DNA from: Brachionus plicatilis
Lineage: Eukaryota; Rotifera; Eurotatoria; Ploima; Brachionidae
DNA length: 64,000 nucleotides
NCBI GenBank assembly: GCA_010279815.1
Contig: QEOQ01000206.1
Span: 1,215,628 to 1,279,627, forward strand
Reading direction: 5' to 3'
A program made the position numbers and the translations under genes. Below, piece after piece: positions 11,294 through 22,129 of this stretch. Within the stretch, counting starts at the first letter, position 1. Each line of letters begins with the position of its first letter. Under the pieces are notes generated by a model. That model made no database searches. It saw only the letters and a program-made list of their open reading frames with translations, and had not been told where the DNA came from.

Positions 11294-11918
11294 TTTTTTT
11301 TCTGTTTTAAGTACCAAATTTCACAAAAGTGAACGGAATTTTTTTTCTCTATGTTTTTTACTCAAATCGAGTGAACATGTTCACAGTGGATATTTTTAAA
11401 ATACACCGCTCTTATAATTTTCGTGATCAAAGATAGTACTATCTACTCCACCGTACCGCACCAACCAAAGCCTTTATGATTTATACATTTTGATAGAACA
11501 ATTAAGAACAATTAAAATTCAAGAAAATTTGAATCAGAATCCCCCCGCATAATGACCTTTCTTTTTAATTTTTCTGTTTAAATATCAGGTCGCCAACCTC
11601 AAACTTCATTATGAAACTGTTCAACACAAATCGTATTCTTATTTATAATTTTTAAAAATTGGTTTTTAAAAAAAAGGAACTTCTTAATCAAACGATAATG
11701 GTTAAACTTGTGAAAATATTTTCGATTGAATAAAATAGTCAAAAAAAAGAATTATTGGTATGGAAAGAAAATTGAGGTTTAGTGATTTTTGTTTATAAAT
11801 ATTATAATATAAATTAATTTAATTATTACCATTAGAAATAAAAGCGACTCCAAAACGCATTCTTTTAGAGAAATAATTTTTTAATTTTACTTCTGATTCA
11901 TATAAATTAAATTATAAA
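11294..11918. other. Unassigned AT-rich sequence
   Basis: Replaces the missing part of the RTE-like element. A short palindromic GTGAACATGTTCAC lies at about 11371-11384. Nothing else recognised. Confidence 0.3.
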
Positions 11919-12188
11919 CAGAATTGTTTAAAAGTCACAAGTCCTGACTTTTTTTTCAAAAGGCCAGTTCAGGGCTTTAAAATTTTGAATACTGAAGAAG
12001 AATTGTATAGATTTTTATGCTAAAATTGCAAAAAAATTATGAACTATGGCAAATCTGTGTGCATTAGACAACCCAAGAGTATGTAAATTTGTTGATATAA
12101 AGCTTGATCTAGCAAATTTAAAAAAAAGTCTGGACTTGGACTTTTTTTAATCACTTGGACTTTATTTTGGGACTATTAAACAACTCTG
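11919..12188. mobile_element. hAT-type MITE, uninterrupted copy
   Basis: About 270 bp, starting CAGAATTGTTTAAAAGTC and ending TTAAACAACTCTG. Flanked by ATTATAAA (11911-11918) and ATTATTAA (12189-12196), an 8-bp duplication with one mismatch. The interior aligns with 5955-6683 minus the nested insertion. A third, 5'-only fragment starts at 16024. Confidence 0.75.
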
Positions 12189-12816
12189 ATTATTAAGCAT
12201 CAAGTTTTTTACATATTCCAAAAATCTGGTCTATCAACGGACCTGTCATTTTTAGATAAAAAAAGATTTTTTTTTAATTTTTCATAATTTTTAAATTTTC
12301 TATAAAAAATGAAATTTTTAAGACATTGACTTGACTTGACTTAGCTGAGTGCCGTACTTTGACTATTTTATTCAAAATACTTTATTAAAATTTATTTTTA
12401 AATATTTTACAGATTTTAAAATTTCTTAACGTTATAATTTTTAAATTTTCTATCAATGTTGTTATTTCTTTTACTAAGTCGAACATTTTTTTCATTAACA
12501 AAATTTTTGTATATATCAAAAATCTTGTTGTCACCTGAACTAAGCATTTCTAGTTTAGTTAGCACATTTAAAATTTTTTCTCTGTCACTTGAGATTCATT
12601 AATTACAAAAATTATTTTTTCAAATAAGTAAATTTTGACTTATTAAGAAAACTTTAATATAAAATTTTTATATATTTCAAATAATTTGATAATTTAGATT
12701 AATCAATTTTAAAACGATTCATTATAAATCAAAATAAATCAATAGGGTTAATTTTCTATTTAATTGATATTTAAAAAAAAAACTTTTTAAAAATGCTGAA
12801 TTTTAGGAGTAGTAGT

Positions 12817-14200
12817 AGTAGTAGTAGTTTTGACTGTAGCTGGCTAGCCAGCGTGTGTGCTGATAAGGCACACTAAGACAGCTGATGTGATTGATTGCTG
12901 CTCATCCAGCAATCAATGCCTGCTTTAAAGCTGTTAACATTGGGGGCTTCAACTAATTCATTTGGCAGCGAGTTCCATATGTAAGCGGTTCTGTTGAAAA
13001 AAAAGTTATCTCTATGTTGGAGCCTCGAAATTTCTTTTTGATATTTGAAGCAGTGACCTCTTCCTTGGTTTTTTGTGATATTAAAATTGTTGCTTTTTTC
13101 AATCAATTCTTTTCCATGCATGAACTTGTATAATTGAATTAGATCACCTCTTTTTCTTCTTTCCACCAGGTTTGGAATGTTCAAAGCCTTCAATCTGCTT
13201 TCATACGGTTTGTTTCTAATTGAAGAAACAAATTTCGTAGCTTTGCGTTGAATCCTTTCAACATTCTCACAGTCGGACTTAAGAATTGGAGACCACACAG
13301 GGACCGCAAATTTTAAAAGAGGACGAACAAAAGTTAAATACAGAGATACTAAATACAGTTTGCTGATCTGAATTGTAATGGAAACTGACTATTCGATAAA
13401 GATACTCTGAAAATTAAAGTTAAAGGAACAGTAAAGGCTTCTGCACAGTTTTTAAGTAATAACGGATGAAGCTTGTCTACACCACATGATTTATTTTGAT
13501 TCAGGTCTTGTAACTTATTAAAAACCATTTCATAACTAATGTCATTTGGTTCAATGTCAATATATTCTGACCAGTTTTCATTAAATTCGACTTCAAAAGG
13601 AGGAAGCTCACCATCTTGTTCAATAACAAAAACATCTTGAAAACATTTATTAAGAAGATTTGATATCTCTTTCGGTTCTTGCGTTAATTCATTGTTTGAA
13701 TTTTTTAATGCTTTGATTGATTCTTTGATTACTTTTTGATCATTTAGGTATTTGTACAATATTTTTGGATTCTTCTTAGCTTTTTCAACTAAATTCTGTT
13801 CATAAGTTAGTCTGGCTCTTTTTATTTCTGATGAGACTAATTTACAGATACGTTTGTAATCATTATATAGATTCATATCCTTCCATTTACATGAACAGTT
13901 CCTATATCGTAGATTCTTCTTATTTCTTATTAAGACCTTTAGATCATTTTTTATCCAAGGTTTTGAGATACTTTTCTTTTTTGAGCCATCCGTCACTGGT
14001 ATAAATCGATTACTAGCTTTGCTGACATAGAAAATTAACTCATTGTACATTTCCTGAATATTTAAATTCTCAAATAGGTGCAGCCAATCAATATTTGATA
14101 GGAAATGAGAAATTTTTTCAAAGTCAGCTTTATTATAAATAAATTTTTTACAGGTATATGAACAAAATTGAAAAAGATAACCAGATATCCTTTATTAATG
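12817..14200 (-). pseudogene. Jockey/CR1-like LINE, internally deleted
   Basis: Read on the minus strand. A linker upstream of RT (about 14150 to 13550: KPWIKNDLKVLIRNKKNLRY, YNDYKRICKLVSSEIKRAR) leads into the RT fingers NKSCGVDKLHPLLLKNC near 13490. Homology then jumps to FVRPLLKFAVPVWSP and to the C-terminal thumb region (12873-13298: ENVERIQRKATKFVSS, NIPNLVERRKRGDLIQLYKF, FFNRTAYIWNSLPNELVEA). The palm with its catalytic YADD is missing, so the copy is inactive. It ends at a stop at 12873-12875, a foldable segment (12834-12881) and a (CTA)n tail on the minus strand (plus-strand AGT repeat at 12808-12828). Confidence 0.85.
12834..12881 (-). other. LINE 3'-terminal double hairpin
   Basis: An outer CTGT/ACAG pairing (12834-12837 with 12878-12881) encloses two hairpins: GCTGGC/GCCAGC (12839-12852, loop TA) and GTGTGC/GCACAC (12855-12873, 7-base loop). 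It sits directly before the trinucleotide tail, the same architecture as at 41648-41704 and 54342-54397 although the sequence differs. Confidence 0.55.
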
Positions 14201-15120
14201 TTGCCAATTTTGAAACAATTACAAGATGAAGAGGCAAAAAAGTGACAATAATCAGTGATGAAGAGTCTGAAATTTAAATATCTCCACTGAGCGACCAAAA
14301 AAATTTTTTCAAATACTTTGATATAACAATGGATTTTTTTTGTTCATAAAAAGTTTTCTAAATCAATTAATTTTGCTTTAAAATAGGATACATATTTTTT
14401 CTTATACTTTTTTTTATATTTTAATTGCTTGAATTTATGTAATTCACGGATATACCCCAATGTAAGTGTTGAAACGTTAATGAAACATCAGTTTTAATTA
14501 AATTAAAGACAATATTCTCTTAAAACAATCATTAATACTATGCATAAAGTACTTAAAATTGATAAAATAGAAGACAGATCAAACCAACTATTCAACATGA
14601 ATTAATCGCAAAAGAAATCCACGATTACCTTTCTAAAAGACCAAATGAACCACAACAAAAATTCAGAACAGTTTTTGACAAGCTACAATGATAAATTTAA
14701 ATTTTTTACTCAAAGTCTTCAATGTAACTTAACTTAAATTATATTTTATTTTTTTATTTTTTTATTCAATTTTAAATTGCCTATGAGACTGAAATTAATA
14801 ATAATAATAATTAATTACAAAATATTCCTAACAGGCTGGCTGAAAAGAAGGCACTACGCCGTTCGGAGCTGCCAAGAGGAACTTTTTCCTCTAAATTATA
14901 TATTAAATAAATAAATAAATTGCATTATTTAATATTTTTTTCGAAAAAAAAATGATTTCTAAATACTTTTATTTATTTTATAATTTTTAGCTAATTCTTA
15001 ATTTTTCCTCAATTAAAATTAAGTAGTCAAATATATTTTATTATTACAATTGAATCTACTTAACGAATGCTCTTAGAACAATACTTTTCTACCTCTCAAA
15101 TAGTAAATTGCTTACTCGAT
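14201..15120. other. AT-rich spacer with short LINE-end remnant
   Basis: Contains a TAA/ATT-repeat (about 14798-14812) next to a short GC-richer segment (14832-14880) that on the minus strand could be another LINE 3' end, and an AAAT-repeat near 14905-14920. No coding seen. Confidence 0.3.
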
Positions 15121-15139
15121 ATAACTTAGAAATTATCCA

Positions 15140-15640
15140 GGAAAGATATAAAAAACGGCTATCATTTCCTACCTTCACTAATATATTTCCATTTCGTCAT
15201 CTAATTAATATCTATTCTTCATCTAATAAATTTCCTCTTGAGTATAATTATATATATCTACACTAATAAATTAAATGGAACCTAATATATTTCGAAGTCT
15301 ACTCTAATACGAACTTGCCTATGGGAGAAAAACGAAAGCGTGGTGCTCTTAAAAAAGCTACCAAGGCTCTTGTTAGGATGTAAAAGTTTGTTGGTCGCTA
15401 ATTTTTCTTATTATTTCTTATAATTTCTCATTATTTGTTTTTCATTATTTGTTTCTTATTTTTTGTTTGTTTGTCGTTTGCTTAAAAAAATAAATAATTG
15501 ATTATTAACTATCGATTTATATTTAAAATTGATTAGATGATCCCCAAATTATATAGTGGAGCTATATATTATTAGTAGAGCTTTATTTTATCAGTGACGA
15601 TGGAAATATATTAGTGAAGGTAAGGAAATTGTTCCCATAA
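15140..15640. mobile_element. TIR transposon relic with basic C-terminal peptide
   Basis: Inverted repeats share TACCTTCACTAATATATTTC: left copy about 15170-15191, right copy complementary at about 15603-15626. ACTAATA-like units recur inside. Between them, 15319-15381 (+) ends a frame MGEKRKRGALKKATKALVRM followed by TAA, which resembles the basic AT-hook-like tails of DDE transposases. Ends are degenerate and target duplication was not identified. Confidence 0.45.
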
Positions 15641-17040
15641 AAAACTTGCCTCCTCATAATAATACCCTTCAGACTTACCCATCAAATAATTATAAAATGA
15701 ATTAGTTAAAAAGGTATTCAATGAAAAATTTTTTTTATTCAATTTGTATTGAACATATTGAACAAAAAATTGTAAAAAAATTGATGTTTTTATCTTTTTT
15801 ATTCCAACGTTTAGAATAATAAAACAAAAGTCAAAGAGCTATCTTATCAATGATTTGTACAGTTTTTAAGTTTAACTCGATTGAGTTAGCCCATTTGAAG
15901 TTCTTAAATGTTTTTAATAGATTTATTTTAGATACTTGTCTTTTCTCAAGTTAAGTAAGATACGGTTCTAAGCATATTTTGGGATCTAGCTTAATTCCTA
16001 AAAAGTTTGGATTTAGATCTAACCAGAGTTGTTTTTAAGTCACAAGTCTTAAGTCAAGTCAAGTCAATGACTTAATTTTCGAAATTTTTTAATAACTCCC
16101 TATTTGCAGAATTTGCAGTCCTAAGACCATATTCAGCACACTTTTCAATAGTTTTGGGCATTTTTTTTTCATAAATTAATTAAATAAAACTAGGAAAAAG
16201 ATTTTAGAATATTGAAAAAAGATTTTAATCAGTTTTTTTGAATATGTATGTATAGTTTATAGAAAAAAAATTAAATTTTCTATGAAAAAAAGTAAAAAAA
16301 AAGCATTTTTTTTTTGTTTTTCATGTTTTAATTCAATTTTTTCAGTCAATTTTTGCCATAACATCATGAAAATTTGTATCTTAGTAAATTTTTAGATGCT
16401 GAATACGAATTTGAACTTGATTTTTTGAAATTCGGTTGGGGATACCCTTAAAAAAAACGTCAAAGTACAAAAACTAACAAAAACTTAGAATTAAAATATC
16501 CCACTCATAACAAAAATTTTATTAAATTTTGATAATGCACTATTAACCAGACTTTATGCTCTTTCATAATTGTATTTGATGTATTTTGTCGAATGTTCAG
16601 TTCTTGAGATTTTCTTGCCTAAAAAAATGTATTTTTTAAGTATCCCTACTTTGAGTGCGTATATCTCTGGAATGAGACAATTGGGAAAAAAAATAAAATA
16701 ATATTTTTAACACACAAGAACTCTATTTTATCAGTACGTGTAAATAAGGTCAATATCTTGAAGTGAAAATACGTGCAAACCGTCCTTTAGCATATATTTG
16801 GTGGTGTAGTATGTTAAATTTATGTTATTTTCACTGAAGCGATAAGAACATAAAAGCTCAAATAAAACAAATACACCGCGTATTGAAATTTGAAAACAAT
16901 AAATATTGAAATTTTGAGAACTCTTGAAAGTTACTTAAAAAATTGAAAAACTGTTTTTTCCCTATTCTTTTGGCAGATGTTAAAAAATCACCCAAAAGCT
17001 AATTGTACGCTATGAGAAAAAACTTTTTATTTATATTTTT
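15641..17040. other. AT-rich spacer with a hAT-MITE fragment
   Basis: A partial copy of the CAGAGTTG-family MITE starts at 16024 (CAGAGTTGTTTTTAAGTCAC) and loses homology by about 16090; no matching right end was found. No coding seen. Confidence 0.4.
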
Positions 17041-17059
17041 ATTTGTATTTTCAATTTTT

Positions 17060-17860
17060 ATACTTTTATTCGGTTTTGTTTTTATTCAGTTTTTTATTCT
17101 CTTATCTTTATAATTCAATTTTATTTTATTATTTTCATTCATGGACAATAATTTGTATTATACAACTTAAATATCTTTTAGTCAACTTTTCAATTTTTTT
17201 ATTATTCTTTTTTTATAACTCATTCAACTATTCAATTATTCTATTATTCAACTTTTAAATATTTTAACTTATTCATCTTTTCATTTTTTTCAATTTTTCA
17301 ACTTTTCAATTATTCTTTTTTTTTCAATTCAAATGAAAATTTATTTAATTAAATAAATTTTATTAAACAAAAGATATTTAATGAAACGTATGGAAAAGAT
17401 AAAATATAAAACTAATTATTATTTGGAGCATTTTTTGATTTTTGATACAATCAAAATAACCCAGTATATTAACAAAAATTTTTAAAACAAAACAAATTTT
17501 AAGTTAAAGAAGCTAATTTCAAAATTTTATCCAAATATTAGATAAAAAAAAGGTGTCGGGGCGTAGCCGTGGTTTAAGGAGTTCGGTTCAGCAAAAAGAT
17601 TTAGGGTAATTTCTTAAATACTGCTAAATTTTTTTTAATAAATATTTGCTCATTGATTGATTAAGAAAAAAAGAATAGAATAGTTGAATGAGTTTAAAAT
17701 TTAAAATTTGAAAAATTGAATAGTTGAATAGTTGAAAAGTTGTATTAAATGAAAACTTGAATAAATGAATAGTACACATAGTAAGAATAAAATAATTATC
17801 AAAAAATGATAATTGTAAAATTGAAAAATACAAAAAGTTGTCCATTATTCATTATTTTAC
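17060..17860. repeat. Foldback-like repeat with TTCAACTATTCAA arms and GC-richer core, copy 1
   Basis: The left arm (about 17140-17330) is built from TTCAACTATTCAATTATTC-like units, and the right arm (about 17690-17860) from the complementary GAATAGTTGAATAGTTGAAAAG-like units. Between them lies a short GC-richer core, 17550-17620, with GTCGGGGCGTAGCCGTGG, GGTTTAAGGAGTTCGGTTCA and CAGCAAAA. A second copy is at 37970-38440. The core has some resemblance to a tRNA D-arm/A-box, but no B-box was identified. Confidence 0.5.
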
Positions 17861-18377
17861 CTAGAGTTGTGTTTTATCCAATAAAAAATTTGCCAATCAA
17901 TTCACTTTTTTTCTTGTTCAATTCAATTCAATTCAATTCACTCTCCTTGTCTTATTAAATAAATAATTCAATATTGTTATTATTGAATAACAAAAAAAAA
18001 TTGAATATTTTTCTAATTAATTCACGTGAAAACTTCACCCCAGTATCATTCAGTGCATTGCTCTTAACTCTGAACAAAAAAGAACAAAAATTGTTAATTT
18101 TATCAATTAAAGTTTATTCTAGAAAATTTTGAGTTAAATTTTTGAAAAAAAATTGGTTTATTGAATTTGTACCAAATTGGGGCAAAAAAAAAAAAACTCC
18201 GAGAATTCACTCTATAAGATGATCTAAATGCTAAAAATATTTACACTAAATCATACAAAATACAAAAACTGGACCATAAAAAAAAATTGAAAATTCCTCT
18301 GTAAAAAAAAATGAGGCAAAAAAAGAATTACAGATACAAAAAAAAAAAAAAAAAAGAAAAAAAAAATTGATTATCCA

Positions 18378-21300
18378 TTAAGCATGAACAAAATTGTTGT
18401 TTTCATTAGTCTCATCCATTTCGTGAGACTTTCTGCCTCGTTTGGCGGGCGACTCAATTTCACGCTCGTCCAAATCGCCAATAGTGCTCACTCCAATCGA
18501 ACTTCTGAGCTTTTTTTTGAACTCGCTCCTAGGCTCCACAATCCGCGTCGAACACAAAACGGAATGTTGCTCTACAGACTCATTGATGCTATTATTAGAC
18601 ACGAGCGGACTGCGAGACCGCTTGGCCACATTTTTCTCCACCAGAGCCTTGCCGGACCTGGTCACTCTGCGGCCCGTCTCCACATGCTCAATACTCGACA
18701 ACTTAAGCACCTCCAAATCGCCGACAGTCGCGTCCACATGACCATTCTGCTCTCTATTCTCATCACCATCCGCATCGCCACCACCGTCACCATCCTGCTC
18801 GCCTCTTTCCTCAGGTATAGTCTTGTCTGTCTGCTTGGACCGTTCAAAGTTCAAACTCTGCCTTAGCCTTGACACGCCTAGTGCCACCGAACCAGAGCCG
18901 TTCAGCTTTCTCTTCCGGCCCAGCTTGCTCGGAGTTAAATTTTCCTGCTCGGCCAAATGGGTGTCTAGGGCGGCGGCCGCCACCTCGTCCATCAAGCTCA
19001 TCCTGTAGGTGTAGTACGACTGCCAGTTGTTGTGCTCAATTTTGTTGGCGCGGCCAGCAAACGCCTTGTCCAGCTCGGCCAAGACCATTTTTTTGTCTTG
19101 TGACGTCAGTCTGGCACTAAAGTCGATAATCACCTCCAAGAAGGCGAGATTGGCGGGCGCCTGGTTGGCAGAGGACGCGGACTCGCGCGCATATCCAATC
19201 GCCTCCCTGTGCACGGCCACAATGGCGTCCCGCGACCTCACGCCCGCCTCCGGCCCCAGCGACAAGCACAGCTTTTTGGCCAGCTCCTTCAAACCGGTCC
19301 ACTCACCGCCACCGCCGCCGCCACTGCTGTTTTGCCCACTGGCCACCACGTCCATGTGCTCGCGCTGCAGCGCCAACGCTATGGTGCGGCCCGTGTCCAC
19401 CTTGCTGATGTCGCGACACGCCGCCAACAAACTCTTGATTATATCGCCGTACACCGTCGAGTACTTGGTGTAGCTGCGCAGTATTTCGGCGGCGTACTTG
19501 ATGGGCACACAATTGTAGGCGATTAGCTTGCAGAAGGCGGCGAGTACGGAACGGCGCGTGTGCAGCCGTTCTATGTTTTGAGCGGTGTCGGCCTTTTCGT
19601 CTAGGGCCTCGGCCGTGAACACATTGTTCATCACGTACACGGACAGCATGTTTATTTCGTTAAGCGAACAATGAATGACCAGCGAGCTGAGAGCGCCATT
19701 GTACCTGCTGGCCAAATGAACGTTGAACAACAGAAGCCAGTCGCACATTTCATAATAGGCCTCCTGCTCGATGCTAGCGTTGTCATTAACAAATAATTTA
19801 TTGCAAATTTTGTAGAATTTGCGGCTTATTTTGGCGACGTAATCGAGCAACGGTTGGTCGCAGCCGGCGCCCTCCTCGTCCATGTCACTCTGCAGCTTGT
19901 ACAAATTCCAGCAGATAAAACTGCGCGCCAAATTCAGCGCCGTGTTCACAAAGTCCAAACTAAAGCCGTCGTTGAACACGGCCCACTTTAAAATGGTGAA
20001 CGCGTCGCCTATGACGTCATAGTGAACAATGTTGTGGTTCTCGGCGAAGGCGGCCAACCGTTTCAGCGCCAATATCAACGGATACATCTCGGCCTCGTCG
20101 ACCTCGGCGAGCTGCTCGAAGGCGCGCATCGACTCGCTGAACTTTTGCACCAGATCGTCCATGATGGCCGAGCGCATCACGTTGCACTTCGAGTAGACGG
20201 CCTGGTCCTCGTCGCACAAATACTTTAGGCACAGGGAGCACTCGGCGAGCACTTGGGCGTCGTTGTGCTTGTTGACAATGTCGCGGACGAGGCCGAGCAG
20301 CCGGTCGAGGCTCTTTTCCTGGCGCCGCAGCGTGTACTGGTTGAGGTCAAAGTGGCCGACTATTTGAAGCAAGTGGACGAGCTTTTCGGCGTCGGCCACA
20401 AATTTGTCGAGCAGAGAGGGCAAATGCTGAATGAAGTGGTTGGTGAGCGCGGCTCTGTCGTCGCCGATTTGTTTGAGCTCCTTGGCGCCGGGCTTTTTGT
20501 GCGGGAGGCGGCGCGCGACCGGCTGCTCGCCAGTGGCCGCCTGGCGCACACAGCAGCTCATTATTTCGACTAGGTAGCGTTCGTGCAGGTCGGAGAGCGC
20601 GTGCTGCCGCTCGGCCGGCTCGTCCAGCAGCAGCGAGCTCATGCACTGCCAGTCCTTGAGCATGTCGTGCGTGTCCCACATGGCGTCCACCAAATAGGTG
20701 GCGTGGTCGTGTATTTCGCTCTCGATCAAAAACTGCACCAGCAGTTGGATAAAGTCGGCGTTGGCCGAGTGTTTGGTGGTGCGGCGCATCTCCACCAGCC
20801 GACTGTCCATTTTGACGAACAATTTCTGGTTGAGAAATTGACCGGCGGCCTGGGCCACCGACCGGTTCGAATGGTACACCAGCTCGTACAAATTTTCGCA
20901 GTCGCGGTCCTCTAGCGCCGCGTCGTTCTGCACGGTGATCTCGGTGAGCAGGTGAATGGCGGCCACGGACACCTCGTGCTCCCGGTCCAGCGACATTTCG
21001 ACCAGACGGTTTTTGAAGCGTGACGTGAACAACTCAAGCTTGCCGACTAAATTTTTGTCTTGGTACAAGGGGTGAAGGGCGTGCAGACACTTGAGCCGAC
21101 ACTCGCTAGTCTTGTCGTACAGGGTCCAGCCGATGTACTTGAGAAATGTGTCGTCCAAAAATTTGTCCGCACACTTGCGCATCCACTCGCCGATTTCGTT
21201 GATGCAGACGGCGCGAATGTCGGCGCACACGTCCCTGTACCGGTGTATGAACACGGCCTTGAATATGAAGTTGATAAAGTTCTCGACTTCTTGTTCGTTT

Positions 21301-21980
21301 TCGGCGAGCTCGTTTTTTTTTTGCACAAGCAGTTCGATGCGGTCCTGGGCACGCTTCGGCTGCGCCTTTTGCTTTTCGTTGGCGTACTGGCGCTGATTGG
21401 CGTCCTTGGCGATGCTGAGCGCGAGCAGCGTGTCGACCAGAGCGGTCATTATTTTGAGGACGGCGAGAGTGGCCGTGTGACGAAAGGCGCGGACTTGCGA
21501 GTCGGCCAGCGCTATCAAAAATGTGATCAGAATGTCGAGCATGTACTGGTCGTAGATGATCGAGTATTGGCACTGGTTGATCAGCAGCTGGAGGAACTCG
21601 GTGAAGTTGGATTTGAAGCGTCTGGCGTGCACCGAGGTCTGTACGAGTGGATAGAGCTCGGCGGGCTCGTCGTCGTCGGCAAAGTGGTCGATCAGCTCGT
21701 TTATGCACTCGGCGAACTCTTTGCTCTTGAGGATTTCTTTGTTGGTGAGCAGGTGGCCCGCTTTGCAGCCCGAACTGCGCACTATGAACTTGATCAAGTC
21801 GAGCATGGCTGTTTGACGCTCTTTTTTGTACAGCTCGATCCAGTCGTCGACTATGGTCTGGGCTGACACTTGCGATGAGTAGACCTGGTCGAATATCGAG
21901 TTGGTCGAGTGGTCCGAATCGAGTGTGGTGTCGCTGTGGCTAGTGTCTTTGCGCACTTTTGATTGTTTCGATGAGGACAT
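18378..21980 (-). CDS. STAG/SA (SCC3) cohesin subunit, intronless and GC-rich
   Basis: A single uninterrupted frame of 1200 residues. STAG proteins bind the kleisin RAD21/REC8 and recruit cohesin to chromatin. Diagnostic is the stromalin conservative domain at about 240-335: FIHRYRDVCADIRAVCINEI, then FLKYIGWTLYDKT, RLKCLHALHPLY and LFTSRFKNRLVEMSLDRE. Upstream, 35-190 match the STAG domain (VDDWIELYKKER, LIDHFADDD, FLQLLINQCQ). The middle is helical HEAT-like sequence. The tail (about 880-1200) is low complexity: a Gly run, an acidic GDGGGDADGDENRE stretch, and basic GRKRKL, AKRSRSP and AKRGRKSH patches that could be nuclear signals. Length agrees with animal STAG1-3. The gene has no intron although other conserved genes here have them, and base composition is far richer in G+C than both flanks. 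ATG at 21978-21980 directly precedes MSSSKQSK; GC richness fades shortly upstream. It could be the sole SA gene, or a germline or retrotransposed paralogue. Confidence 0.93.
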   Translation of the reverse strand: MSSSKQSKVRKDTSHSDTTLDSDHSTNSIFDQVYSSQVSAQTIVDDWIELYKKERQTAMLDLIKFIVRSSGCKAGHLLTNKEILKSKEFAECINELIDHFADDDEPAELYPLVQTSVHARRFKSNFTEFLQLLINQCQYSIIYDQYMLDILITFLIALADSQVRAFRHTATLAVLKIMTALVDTLLALSIAKDANQRQYANEKQKAQPKRAQDRIELLVQKKNELAENEQEVENFINFIFKAVFIHRYRDVCADIRAVCINEIGEWMRKCADKFLDDTFLKYIGWTLYDKTSECRLKCLHALHPLYQDKNLVGKLELFTSRFKNRLVEMSLDREHEVSVAAIHLLTEITVQNDAALEDRDCENLYELVYHSNRSVAQAAGQFLNQKLFVKMDSRLVEMRRTTKHSANADFIQLLVQFLIESEIHDHATYLVDAMWDTHDMLKDWQCMSSLLLDEPAERQHALSDLHERYLVEIMSCCVRQAATGEQPVARRLPHKKPGAKELKQIGDDRAALTNHFIQHLPSLLDKFVADAEKLVHLLQIVGHFDLNQYTLRRQEKSLDRLLGLVRDIVNKHNDAQVLAECSLCLKYLCDEDQAVYSKCNVMRSAIMDDLVQKFSESMRAFEQLAEVDEAEMYPLILALKRLAAFAENHNIVHYDVIGDAFTILKWAVFNDGFSLDFVNTALNLARSFICWNLYKLQSDMDEEGAGCDQPLLDYVAKISRKFYKICNKLFVNDNASIEQEAYYEMCDWLLLFNVHLASRYNGALSSLVIHCSLNEINMLSVYVMNNVFTAEALDEKADTAQNIERLHTRRSVLAAFCKLIAYNCVPIKYAAEILRSYTKYSTVYGDIIKSLLAACRDISKVDTGRTIALALQREHMDVVASGQNSSGGGGGGEWTGLKELAKKLCLSLGPEAGVRSRDAIVAVHREAIGYARESASSANQAPANLAFLEVIIDFSARLTSQDKKMVLAELDKAFAGRANKIEHNNWQSYYTYRMSLMDEVAAAALDTHLAEQENLTPSKLGRKRKLNGSGSVALGVSRLRQSLNFERSKQTDKTIPEERGEQDGDGGGDADGDENREQNGHVDATVGDLEVLKLSSIEHVETGRRVTRSGKALVEKNVAKRSRSPLVSNNSINESVEQHSVLCSTRIVEPRSEFKKKLRSSIGVSTIGDLDEREIESPAKRGRKSHEMDETNENNNFVHA

Positions 21981-22129
21981 TGTGGTTGTCTGCAGCGGCT
22001 TTCGGCGCCCACGCGAACTCTTTTTTGGCGTTTCATGGCTCTCTACGTCACTGTTGTCCTCTCTTAAATTAAATAATTATTAAATAGTCGATATTTTTTT
22101 TTTCAAATTTTCAAATTTTTCTGGCCTTG

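Noticed and set aside
14062..14298. 78-codon minus-strand frame as a separate gene
   Set aside because: Another frame of the same stretch continues the LINE protein (ADFEKISHFLSNIDWL); this frame is a shadow.
17043..17258. 71-codon Phe/Leu/Ser-rich frame resembling a membrane protein
   Set aside because: It is the translation of the pyrimidine-rich repeat arm, not a conserved protein.
18181..18370. A-rich runs next to the STAG stop codon as a retroposition poly(A) tail
   Set aside because: The gene is on the minus strand, so a tail would appear as T-runs on the plus strand; orientation is wrong.
18384..21866. Many long open frames on the plus strand and in other minus frames across the STAG gene, up to 268 codons
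   Set aside because: They are shadows of a GC-rich coding sequence; none has a recognisable domain, and the STAG frame accounts for the whole interval.
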